Assembly (NCBI RefSeq): GCF_014204515.1
Contig: NZ_JACHLI010000019.1
Location: forward strand, 1 to 64,000
Source of the DNA: Pseudomonas nitroreducens
GTDB lineage: Bacteria > Pseudomonadota > Gammaproteobacteria > Pseudomonadales > Pseudomonadaceae
Length of the DNA: 64,000 bases
Reading direction: 5' to 3'
The translations under genes were made by a program, and so were the position numbers. Below are positions 48,435-56,993 of this stretch, piece by piece. Each line of letters starts with the position of its first letter. Within the stretch, counting starts at the first letter, position 1. Under the pieces are notes generated by a model. It made no database searches. It saw nothing but the letters and a program-made list of their open reading frames with translations, and was not told where the DNA came from.

Positions 48435-49616
48435 TCAGCCGCGCGAGAGGAAGCGCATGCCCTCTTCCAGGCCGCTCAGGGTCAGCGGGAACATCTGCTC
48501 CTTCACCAGCTCACGCACCAGACCGGTGGAAGCGGTGTAGTTCCAGGTGTCCTTCGGGTAGGGGTTGATCCAGATGAGCTTCTTGTACTTCTCCATGAAG
48601 CGCTGCATCCAGACGTAGCCGGCTTCCTCGTTCCAGTGCTCGACGCTGCCGCCGGCCTGGGTGATCTCGTAGGGCGCCATGGCGGCGTCGCCGACGAACA
48701 CCACCTTGTAGTCCGGGCCGTACTTGTGCAGCAGGTCGAAGGTGGAAGTGCGTTCGCTGCCCCGCCGCAGGTTGTTCTTCCACACCGATTCGTAGATGAA
48801 GTTGTGGAAGTAGAAGTACTCCAGGTGCTTGAACTCGGTCTTGCAGGCCGAGAACAGTTCCTCGCAGACCTTCACGTGGGCGTCCATGGAGCCGCCGATA
48901 TCCAGCAGCAGCAGGAGCTTCACGGTGTTGCGGCGCTCGGGGCGCATCTGGATGTTGAGCAGGCCGGCATCCTTGGCGGTGTGGTCGATGGTGCCGTCGA
49001 TGTCCAGCTCTTCCGCCGCGCCCTCACGGGCGAACTTGCGCAGGCGGCGCAGGGCGATCTTGATGTTGCGCGTGCCCAGCTCGACCTGATCGTCGAGGTT
49101 CTTGTACTCGCGCTGGTCCCACACCTTGGCGGCCTTGCCCTGGCGCTTGCCGGCATCGCCGACGCGGATGCCCTCGGGGTTGAAGCCGCCGGAGCCGAAC
49201 GGGCTGGTGCCGCCGGTGCCGATCCACTTGTTGCCGCCGGCGTGGCGCTCCTTCTGCTCCTCGAGGCGTTTCTTGAACTCTTCGATGAGCTTGTCCAGGC
49301 CGCCCAGGGACTGGATCTGCGCGCGCTCCTCGTCGGTCAGCAGGCGCTCGAATTCCTTGCGCAGCCACTCTTCGGGGATCAGCGCCTTGAGGTGGTCGTC
49401 GAGCTTTTCCAGGCCCTTGAAGTAGGCGCCGAAGGCCCGGTCGAACTTATCGAAATGGCGCTCGTCCTTCACCATGATGGTGCGGGCGAGGTAGTAGAAC
49501 TCGTCCATGTCGGCGAACACGACGCGGTGCTTGAGCGCATCGATCAGGTCGAGCAGCTCGCGCACCGACACCGGCACCTTGGCCGCGCGCATTTCGTTGA
49601 ACAGGTTGAGCAGCAT
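48435..49616 (-). CDS. VWA-domain protein (CoxE-like), partner of a MoxR ATPase
   Basis: The 393-residue protein has a long helical N-terminal part (1 to about 200) and a VWA domain (about 225-390). Its MIDAS motif reads LLLLDIGGSM, with Gly in place of the first Ser of DxSxS. VWA/MoxR pairs assemble or activate metal enzymes or multi-subunit complexes. A dispersed repeat lies between this gene and the MoxR gene upstream. Confidence 0.85.
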   Translation of the reverse strand: MLLNLFNEMRAAKVPVSVRELLDLIDALKHRVVFADMDEFYYLARTIMVKDERHFDKFDRAFGAYFKGLEKLDDHLKALIPEEWLRKEFERLLTDEERAQIQSLGGLDKLIEEFKKRLEEQKERHAGGNKWIGTGGTSPFGSGGFNPEGIRVGDAGKRQGKAAKVWDQREYKNLDDQVELGTRNIKIALRRLRKFAREGAAEELDIDGTIDHTAKDAGLLNIQMRPERRNTVKLLLLLDIGGSMDAHVKVCEELFSACKTEFKHLEYFYFHNFIYESVWKNNLRRGSERTSTFDLLHKYGPDYKVVFVGDAAMAPYEITQAGGSVEHWNEEAGYVWMQRFMEKYKKLIWINPYPKDTWNYTASTGLVRELVKEQMFPLTLSGLEEGMRFLSRG

Positions 49617-49647
49617 GGATATGCCCTCGGAAATCGCAGGTAACGGT

Positions 49648-49754
49648 TCCCTCTCCCTTCATGGGGGGGACGCCTAGTCAGAGGGTTAGGGAGAGGGCAA
49701 GCTCGGCACGGGGCCATGCCCCTCTCCCCGGCCCTCTCCCTGAAGGGAGAGGGA
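49648..49754. repeat. Dispersed CCCTCTCCC palindromic repeat, copy B
   Basis: Like copy A: CCCTCTCCCTTCA...GAGGGTTAGGGAGAGGG then CCCCTCTCCCCGGCCCTCTCCC...TGAAGGGAGAGGGAG. The left arm is interrupted by about ten bases (GACGCCTAGTCA region, 49669-49680). Located between the MoxR and VWA genes. Confidence 0.75.
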
Positions 49755-49763
49755 GTAAGAGCC

Positions 49764-50609
49764 TCAGCGACTAGCGCGGCGGCTCATGAAGGCAAGGCGC
49801 TCAAGCAACTGCACATCCTGCTCGTTCTTCACCAGCGCACCGGCCAGCGGCGGGATGGCCTTGGTCGGGTCGCGCTCGCGCAGCACGGCTTCGCCGATGT
49901 TGTCGGCCATCAGCAGCTTCAGCCAGTCCACCAGTTCGGAGGTGGAGGGCTTCTTCTTCAGGCCCGGTACCTTGCGCACGTCGAAGAAGATGTCCAGCGC
50001 CTCGCTGACCAGCGTGCCGCTGATCTTCGGGTAGTGCACGTCGACGATCTTCTGCAGGGTCTCGCGGTCGGGGAAGGCGATGTAGTGGAAGAAGCAGCGG
50101 CGCAGGAAGGCGTCCGGCAGTTCCTTCTCGTTGTTCGAGGTGATGATGATGATCGGGCGCTGCTTGGCCTTGATGGTCTCGTTGGTCTCGTAAACGTAGA
50201 ACTCCATCTTGTCGAGTTCCTGCAACAGGTCGTTGGGGAACTCGATGTCGGCCTTGTCGATCTCGTCGATCAGCAGGATCACGCGCTCTTCGGCCTCGAA
50301 GGCCTCCCAGAGCTTGCCCTTCTTGATGTAGTTGCGCACGTCGTGGACCTTGTCCACGCCCAGCTGCGAGTCGCGCAGGCGGCTGACCGCGTCGTACTCG
50401 TAGAGGCCCTGGTGAGCCTTGGTGGTGGACTTGATGTGCCAGGTGATCAGCTTGGCGCCGAAGGACTCCGCCAGCTGCTCGGCGAGCATGGTCTTGCCGG
50501 TGCCCGGCTCACCTTTCACCAGCAGCGGGCGCTGCAGGGTGATGGCGGCGTTGACCGCCAGCTTGAGGTCGTCGGTGGCGACGTAGGACTGGGTACCTTC
50601 GAACTTCAT
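49764..50609 (-). CDS. MoxR-type AAA+ ATPase
   Basis: I use ATG 50609 (MKFEGTQSYVATDDLKL), 281 residues. The AAA+ core has Walker A GEPGTGKT (about 33-40), Walker B RVILLIDEIDKAD, sensor 1 IIITSNNEKELPDAFLRR and a sensor 2 helical region. MoxR ATPases act with VWA proteins as chaperones. It is upstream of its VWA partner, split by a repeat. Confidence 0.92.
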   Translation of the reverse strand: MKFEGTQSYVATDDLKLAVNAAITLQRPLLVKGEPGTGKTMLAEQLAESFGAKLITWHIKSTTKAHQGLYEYDAVSRLRDSQLGVDKVHDVRNYIKKGKLWEAFEAEERVILLIDEIDKADIEFPNDLLQELDKMEFYVYETNETIKAKQRPIIIITSNNEKELPDAFLRRCFFHYIAFPDRETLQKIVDVHYPKISGTLVSEALDIFFDVRKVPGLKKKPSTSELVDWLKLLMADNIGEAVLRERDPTKAIPPLAGALVKNEQDVQLLERLAFMSRRASR

Positions 50610-50776
50610 CGGTGAATCCTCGAACGATGCGGGCCGGGCGCTCTGCCGGGCCGGGCGAATGGTCGGACAAGCTGCGACTATACCGCGCACCCGCGGCGAG
50701 TGTGAACGCAGACGCGGCATTCAGTCATTGAATGGCGGGTCAGGGGATGACTGATCGCAAATAGCCTTCCTATGAC

Positions 50777-50825
50777 AAGTTTACTTTACATCGGCGAAAT
50801 CCCGATGTTAAGTTCGCTTTACATC
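50777..50825 (+). promoter_or_regulatory. Repeated CTTTACATC operator candidate
   Basis: AAGTT-nn-CTTTACATC occurs twice as a direct repeat (50777-50792 and 50810-50825). The intervening GATGTTAAG (50804-50812) makes a near-perfect inverted pair with the first CTTTACATC (50784-50792). The site lies just before the membrane-protein/XRE pair and probably binds the XRE protein or contains the promoter. Confidence 0.5.
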
Positions 50826-50839
50826 ACAAGGAGATCGCG

Positions 50840-51229
50840 ATGAATCCCGCCCTGCGCCGCTACACCCTGTCCTGTGCCGCCCTGATGTTCATCTATTCGC
50901 TGCTGGTGGCGCTGATCAGCTGGGGCCTGGACCTGCAGAAGCTGCCTTATGCCCTGCGCGTCCTGGCCGCCGCCTCTCCGGCACTGCCGCTGCTGGCGAT
51001 GCTCTATGTGTTCGACCGCTACCTGCGCAGCGAGCCGGACGAATTCCTGCGTTTCCTGCTGTCCCGCGCCGCCATGCTGGCCGGCGGCGTGGTGGTCGGG
51101 CTGTTCAGCGCCTGGGGCTTCCTGGAGCAGTACGCGGCCTGGCCGCGCTTCCCGGTGATCCTCGCCTTCCCGCTGTTCTGGGCCGCCTACGGCATTGCCG
51201 TGGTGCTGCTGCGCCGGCGCTTCGCCTGA
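50840..51229 (+). CDS. Unidentified membrane protein paired with an XRE regulator
   Basis: AAGGAG precedes ATG 50840. The 129-residue protein has four probable membrane helices (about 9-29, 36-55, 73-93, 100-120). No signature residues recognised. The XRE gene starts 24 bases after its stop, so they are co-transcribed. Such small membrane protein/XRE pairs often sense envelope or antibiotic stress, but here this is inference. Confidence 0.65.
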   Translation: MNPALRRYTLSCAALMFIYSLLVALISWGLDLQKLPYALRVLAAASPALPLLAMLYVFDRYLRSEPDEFLRFLLSRAAMLAGGVVVGLFSAWGFLEQYAAWPRFPVILAFPLFWAAYGIAVVLLRRRFA

Positions 51230-51252
51230 GCGATCTGACCTGAGGAATCGTC

Positions 51253-51453
51253 ATGCACAATCGTCTCAAGGCATTGCGCGCCGAACGCGGCTGGAGCCAG
51301 GCGGACCTGGCCCTGCAGCTGCAGGTTTCGCGGCAGAGCGTGATCGCCATCGAGAGTGGCAAATTCGATCCCAGCCTGCCGCTGGCTTTTCGTATAGCGC
51401 GGGTTTTCGGCCTGCCCATCGAGGCCATCTTCAGCGACGCGCCAGCGGACTGA
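51253..51453 (+). CDS. XRE-family helix-turn-helix regulator
   Basis: The 66-residue protein is a short Cro/CI-type regulator: LKALRAERGWSQADLALQL, SRQSVIAIESGKFDPSLPLAFRIA and FGLPIEAIF. It has no sensor domain and probably acts as a dimer at the CTTTACATC sites upstream of its operon partner. Confidence 0.88.
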   Translation: MHNRLKALRAERGWSQADLALQLQVSRQSVIAIESGKFDPSLPLAFRIARVFGLPIEAIFSDAPAD

Positions 51454-51562
51454 GCCGGGGCCGCCGACTGGACGCCAACGCCCGCCGGGCATAGGCTGCT
51501 GGGTCTGCACAGCGCTGAAACTACAGATCCGAAACTCCAGCTCCGAATCCAAGGAACGCATC

Positions 51563-52537
<975 letters not shown>

Positions 52538-52544
52538 GCTCTAT

Positions 52545-52566
52545 TCCGCCCCTTCGCGGGCGGATT
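52545..52566 (+). terminator. Hairpin after cysK
   Basis: A 7-bp stem TCCGCCC/GGGCGGA (52545-52551 with 52558-52564) followed by TTCCT. It is a weak intrinsic terminator for cysK. Confidence 0.55.
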
Positions 52567-52758
52567 CCTACCTGTCGTTCCGACTCGGTGCGGCCCAGGT
52601 CACGTGCGTGGCACAGGCGCTGTCTGCGGACCCGCAGGCAGCCATGGCCCCTCGCCATGTTCCGGCAAAATGGTTAATTCTTGCCCAGCCCCGCGACATC
52701 GCGTCGCCCATCTCTTGGGGATGGCCGGGCTTTCCGCACCGTTGTCAGGAACACAAGA

Positions 52759-53853
52759 ATGAAAATGTCCGCCCCGTTGCTCTCCACCCTTGCACTCTCG
52801 CTCTCCGTTGCCGCCGGCGCCGCCCAGGCCGATAACGTCAAGATCTACAACTGGTCCGACTACATCGCCCCGGACACCGTGCCGACCTTCACCAAGGAAA
52901 CCGGCATCCAGGCGACCTACGACGTCTACGACAGCAACGAGACCCTCGATGGCAAGCTGATGACCGGCAAATCCGGTTACGACATCGTGGTGCCGTCGAA
53001 CCACTTCATGGCCAAGCAGATCCAGGCCGGCGCGCTGAAGAAGCTGGACAAGAGCCAGCTGCCGAACTGGAAGAACCTCAACCCGGTGCTGATGAAGGCG
53101 CTGGAAGTGAACGACCCGGGCAACGAGCACGGCTTCCCCTACCTGTGGGGCACCACCGGCATCGGCTACAACCCGGCGAAGATCAAGGAAGTGCTGGGCG
53201 ACAACGCGCCGATCGATTCCTGGGACATCTTCTTCAAGCCCGAGTACATGGAGAAGCTGGCCAAGTGTGGCGTCGCGGTGCTGGACAACGGCCCGGAACT
53301 GCTGCCGATCACCCTGAACTACCTGGGCCTGCCGCATCACAGCCAGAAGCTGGATGACTACAAGAAGGCCGAGGAAGCGCTGCTGAAAGTGCGCCCGTAC
53401 ATCCGCTACTTCCACTCCTCCAAGTACGTCAGCGACCTGGCCAACGGCGAGATCTGCGTGGCCGTCGGCTTCTCCGGCGACATCCTGCAGGCCGCTACCC
53501 GCGCCAAGGAAGCCAAGAACGGCGTGGAAATCCAGTACTCCACCCCGAAGGAAGGCTCGCCGCTGTGGTTCGACATGGTCGCCATGCCCAACGACGCGCC
53601 GGATGAGAAAGCCGCCTACGCCTTCATGAACTACCTGCTGCGCCCCGAAGTGATGGCCGGCGTGAGCAACTACGTGCACTACGCCAACGGCAACCTGGCT
53701 GCCGATCCGCTGGTGGACAAGGCGATCAAGGCGGACCCTGCGATCTACCCGCCGCAGGACAAGATGGCCAAGCTGTTCGCCCTCGAATCCATGCCGATGA
53801 AGATCGACCGCGTGCGCACCCGCACCTGGAACACCATCAAGACCGGCAAGTAA
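52759..53853 (+). CDS. Polyamine ABC transporter periplasmic binding protein (SpuD/PotF-like)
   Basis: ATG 52759 (AGGA upstream, MKMSAPLLS) gives 364 residues with a signal peptide (about 1-25, AQA). The mature protein starts DNVKIYNWSDYIAPDTV, then VYDSNETLDGKLMTGKSGYDIVVPSNHF and LWGTTGIGYNPAKI, closely paralleling the protein at 41118. It likely binds putrescine or spermidine and works with permeases encoded elsewhere. It is single and ends at a strong terminator. Confidence 0.88.
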   Translation: MKMSAPLLSTLALSLSVAAGAAQADNVKIYNWSDYIAPDTVPTFTKETGIQATYDVYDSNETLDGKLMTGKSGYDIVVPSNHFMAKQIQAGALKKLDKSQLPNWKNLNPVLMKALEVNDPGNEHGFPYLWGTTGIGYNPAKIKEVLGDNAPIDSWDIFFKPEYMEKLAKCGVAVLDNGPELLPITLNYLGLPHHSQKLDDYKKAEEALLKVRPYIRYFHSSKYVSDLANGEICVAVGFSGDILQAATRAKEAKNGVEIQYSTPKEGSPLWFDMVAMPNDAPDEKAAYAFMNYLLRPEVMAGVSNYVHYANGNLAADPLVDKAIKADPAIYPPQDKMAKLFALESMPMKIDRVRTRTWNTIKTGK

Positions 53854-53868
53854 GCACCACCCTTGCCT

Positions 53869-53903
53869 GACAACGCGCGGCCCCGGCCGCGCGTTGTCGT
53901 TTC
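53869..53903 (+). terminator. Terminator after the 52759 gene
   Basis: A 14-bp perfect stem (53869-53882 with 53885-53898; GACAACGC/GCGTTGTC at the base) and GTTTCTG. It is the longest perfect stem I see among the terminators here. Confidence 0.85.
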
Positions 53904-54291
53904 TGTCGCAGGAATCGTACTTTGCCGCGCGACTCGCGCAGGGCTCGCCAGGGGCGATCCACGCCGCTATAGTCTCCCCACGCAGCGCAATCGCTGCCCC
54001 ACTGAATAGGTTCGCCTTCCATGTCCCGATACCCATTGCCCGATCCGGCAATCAACGTTGCAGCCTCCCCGGCTTGCGGCGCGGGTGCGGGCGCGGCCTG
54101 CCCTCCCCCTCCTGTCGTCGCCGTCGCGTCGCCTCCGCCTCCCGGTGCGGCCTACCCGCCACCCGGCGTGAGCCTCTGACGCCACCCGCGTTTTCCATCG
54201 CCTGGATTTGCCCGCCTCACTGACGCGGCTCCCGGTATGTGTCCGGCCTTTTCCTGGCCGGTCGTGATCTGCCTGACGACAGGTGCATTGC
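53904..54291. other. Long leader region of the 54292 transporter
   Basis: About 390 bases before the transporter. It holds the Pro-rich frame (54021-54179), the CCGGCC/GGCCGG hairpin and CACTGACGCGGCTCCCGG. No other gene is supported. A large leftward frame here is GC-driven and rejected. Confidence 0.4.
54021..54179 (+). CDS. Candidate proline-rich leader peptide (52 aa) upstream of an EamA transporter
   Basis: ATG 54021 opens a 52-codon frame ending 112 bases before the transporter start. It contains three poly-proline runs (CPPPPVV, SPPPPGA, YPPPGVSL). Poly-Pro stalls ribosomes without EF-P, so a leader that couples stalling to transporter expression is conceivable. AATAGG is a weak ribosome site. 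The hairpin CCGGCC/GGCCGG (54244-54249 with 54257-54262) sits just before the gene. Speculative; it may equally be chance in a GC-rich gap. Confidence 0.25.
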   Translation: MSRYPLPDPAINVAASPACGAGAGAACPPPPVVAVASPPPPGAAYPPPGVSL

Positions 54292-55194
54292 ATGATTTCG
54301 TTCAACCGCTCGTCCCTGGCCACCCTGGCCAGCACTTCCCTGTTCGTGCTGCTGTGGAGCAGCGCCGCCATCATCAGCAAATGGGGCCTGGCCCAAGCTT
54401 CGCCGATGGTGTTCCTGATCGCCCGCTTCGGCACCGCGCTGGTGGCGCTGCTGATCCTCTCGCCGCTGATCGGCCTGCGCTGGCCGCGTGAGCGCCAGCA
54501 GATACGCCACGCCGTGCTCACCGGCCTGGTGATGCTGGGCATCTACCCGATCTTCTACCTGATGGCGCTGGACCTGCACGTCACCCCCGGCGTGATAGCC
54601 ACGGTGCTGGGCGTGCAGCCGATGCTCACCAGCTTCCTGCTCGAACGCCGACATTCGGCGCCGCGCCTGGGTGGTCTCGCGCTGGGGCTGATCGGGCTGG
54701 TGATGGTGGTTTATCAGAGCATAGGGCTGTCGGGGCTGACCTTCGCCGGCCTAGCCTGCTGCCTGCTGGCGCTGCTGTCGATCACCGGCGGCTCGATCCT
54801 GCAGAAGAACATCCGCGAGAACCCGCTGGGCACCCTGCCCCTGCAGTACATCGCCGGGCTCATCCTGTGCATCGGCGTGGCGCCGTTCCAGCCGCTGCAC
54901 GTGGAGTGGAATGCCGCGTTCATCGTCAGCGCACTGTGGATGGGCCTGATGGTCTCGGTACTGGCCACCGTGCTGCTCTACCGGATGATCGCGGCGGGCA
55001 ACCTGGTCAATGTCACCAGCCTGTTCTACCTGGTGCCGGCGGTCACGGCGCTGATGGATTACGCGGTGTTCGGCAACCGCCTGTCCGCCCTCGGCCTGCT
55101 GGGGATGGGGCTGATCGTGGTGGGGTTGATGCTGGTATTTCGCAAAGCGGCGCCGGTGCGTGAGGCTGACGCGGGGCGGGTTGTGGATAACTGA
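54292..55194 (+). CDS. EamA/DMT-family transporter
   Basis: I choose ATG 54292 (AGG 8 bases upstream) over GTG 54283. 300 residues; two EamA repeats of about five helices (about 8-135 and 150-285). Segments such as LASTSLFVLLWSSAAIISKWGL and LSALGLLGMGLIVVGLMLVF are typical. Substrate unknown. It faces another EamA gene across a dispersed repeat. Confidence 0.82.
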   Translation: MISFNRSSLATLASTSLFVLLWSSAAIISKWGLAQASPMVFLIARFGTALVALLILSPLIGLRWPRERQQIRHAVLTGLVMLGIYPIFYLMALDLHVTPGVIATVLGVQPMLTSFLLERRHSAPRLGGLALGLIGLVMVVYQSIGLSGLTFAGLACCLLALLSITGGSILQKNIRENPLGTLPLQYIAGLILCIGVAPFQPLHVEWNAAFIVSALWMGLMVSVLATVLLYRMIAAGNLVNVTSLFYLVPAVTALMDYAVFGNRLSALGLLGMGLIVVGLMLVFRKAAPVREADAGRVVDN

Positions 55195-55213
55195 TAGTCC
55201 TCCGCGCGCTCAG

Positions 55214-55335
55214 GCCCTCACCCCAGCCCTCTCCCAGAGGGAGAGGGAGCCGTTCGGAGTCTGAGCAAAATTCGGTGCTTGCCGGCTGCTCAGGGCAGTC
55301 CCCTCTCCCTCTGGGAGAGGGTTAGGGTGAGGGGA
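55214..55335. repeat. Dispersed CCCTCTCCC palindromic repeat, copy C
   Basis: CCCTCACCCCAGCCCTCTCCC..GAGGGAGAGGGAG and CCCCTCTCCCTCTGGGAGAGGGTTAGGGTGAGGGG face each other around about 50 unique bases. It lies between two convergent EamA genes and may terminate both. Confidence 0.75.
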
Positions 55336-55365
55336 ACCCGTCGGCACGCACTGCCAGGAAACACC

Positions 55366-56271
55366 TCACCCCGCCGCCTCCACCTTCGGCTGCGGCGCCG
55401 GCCGCAGTACCAGCCACAGCGCCAGGGCAATCAGCACGCCACCCTGCAAGTGTGCCCAGGACAGCGATTCGTCCAGCAGCAGCACGCCCCAGAACACCCC
55501 GAACGGCGGAATCAGGAAGGTCACCGTCATGGTCTTCAGCGGGCCGATGCTGGCCAGCAGGCGGAAGTACAGGACATAGGCGAAGGACGTACAGAGAAAG
55601 CCCAGCCCGGCCAGCGCCAGCAGGATCTTCGGTTCGGCCAGCGGCGCCAGCGGCATGTCCAGGCTGGTGCCGAGGAAGAACGGCAGCAGGCAGAGGGTCG
55701 CGCCGGCCTGGCTGCCCAGGGCCGAGACGGCGAAATCCAGCCCGCCCTGGTCGTTGATCCAGCGCTTGGTGAAATAGCCGGCGAAGCCGTAGCAGGTGGT
55801 CGCCACCAGGCAGGCGGCGGCGCCCCAGAGCACCGGGGCATCGAAGGGTACCGGGCCGGCGCGGGTCAGCACCGCGACGCCCGCCAGCCCCAGCAGTACG
55901 CCCAGAGCCTTGCCGCCGGTGAGCGCCTCACCGAAGAACAGCGAGCCGATCAGCACGCCCATCAGCGGCGTGGTGGCGTTGAAGATCGCCGAATACCCGG
56001 CCGGCAGGAACTGCGCCGCCAGGCTGTACATCAGCACCGGGATGCCCGAGGCGATCACGCCGATCAGCAGCAGGCGTACCAGCTTGCCGCGAAAGTCCCA
56101 GCGCGTGCGCATCGCCAGCATGATCAGCACCAGCCCGATGGCGGAAAGGAACACCCGGAAGAACGCCGTCGGCATCACCCCGATGGCCGGCACCAGTTGC
56201 CGCATGAAAAGAAAACTGGCGCCCCAGATGGCAGCCAGACCGAACATGTTGAGCAGAGCGGCAGGGTTCAT
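55366..56271 (-). CDS. EamA/DMT-family transporter
   Basis: The 301-residue protein has two five-helix EamA repeats (about 5-135 and 150-285), starting LLNMFGLAAIWGASFLFMRQLVPAIG and ending ESLSWAHLQGGVLIALALWLVL. Convergent with the EamA gene at 54292 yet not closely similar, so they are not a recent duplication. Substrate unknown. Confidence 0.82.
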   Translation of the reverse strand: MNPAALLNMFGLAAIWGASFLFMRQLVPAIGVMPTAFFRVFLSAIGLVLIMLAMRTRWDFRGKLVRLLLIGVIASGIPVLMYSLAAQFLPAGYSAIFNATTPLMGVLIGSLFFGEALTGGKALGVLLGLAGVAVLTRAGPVPFDAPVLWGAAACLVATTCYGFAGYFTKRWINDQGGLDFAVSALGSQAGATLCLLPFFLGTSLDMPLAPLAEPKILLALAGLGFLCTSFAYVLYFRLLASIGPLKTMTVTFLIPPFGVFWGVLLLDESLSWAHLQGGVLIALALWLVLRPAPQPKVEAAG

Positions 56272-56353
56272 CGCAAAGGGCTCCAGGGCAGGAAAGCCAC
56301 CAGCCTACGCCGGTGGTGAAGAGCATCCATCCACAGCTGACTTTCAAAGTCCA

Positions 56354-56854
56354 TCAGCGATTCCGGCGCAGCCGCGCCATGCTCAGCACGTCGGCGTAAA
56401 CACCGTCGCGCAGGGCGAACTCGCGTAGCGTGCCCTCCACCTCGAAGCCGAACTTGCGGTACAGCGCAATCGCCGGTGCATTGTCGGTATAGACGGTCAG
56501 CTCGACGCGGCGCAGACCCATCCAGTTGTCGGCCACCTCCAGCAGCTCGGCCAGCAGCCGCGTCCCGATTCCGCGCCCCTGCCAGGCCACGGCGACGCCC
56601 ATGCCGATGCTGCCGCAATGGCCGCGGCGCACGCGGGGAAACTGTTCGAGGCTGGCGCTGCCGATCACCTGGTCCTGGTGCAGCGCCATCAGGGTGATAC
56701 GGCGCTCGTCGTCGAGCACCAGCCGCTTGCGCCACAACTCCGGCGCCTGATGTGGCATCTGCAGTACCTGACGAGCGACAGCGGGGTCGTTGTAGAGGGC
56801 GGCGAGGCCATTGATGTGCTGCTCCGTGCAGCGTTCGATGCGGATTTCATCCAT
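56354..56854 (-). CDS. GNAT-family N-acetyltransferase
   Basis: I use ATG 56854 (AAGGAG upstream); 166 residues. IRIERCTEQHINGLAALYND starts the fold, motif A is GMGVAVAWQGRGIGTRLLAELLEVA (CoA-binding WQGRGIG) and motif B ELTVYTDNAPAIALYRKFGFEVEGTLR. This resembles spermidine, ribosomal-protein or small-molecule acetylases; the substrate is unresolved. Divergent from aceK. Confidence 0.85.
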   Translation of the reverse strand: MDEIRIERCTEQHINGLAALYNDPAVARQVLQMPHQAPELWRKRLVLDDERRITLMALHQDQVIGSASLEQFPRVRRGHCGSIGMGVAVAWQGRGIGTRLLAELLEVADNWMGLRRVELTVYTDNAPAIALYRKFGFEVEGTLREFALRDGVYADVLSMARLRRNR

Positions 56855-56993
56855 CGTGTCGGCTCCTTGCCGAATAGACCGGGTCGGCCAGCATACGGCA
56901 TGTCGGCGCGCTGCCGAGGGTCGGAATTCTCCCTTTCCCTCCCCGCCCCCCATGGCTAAGCTCGCTGCACCAGACCCCAGCAGAGGCGCTCCC

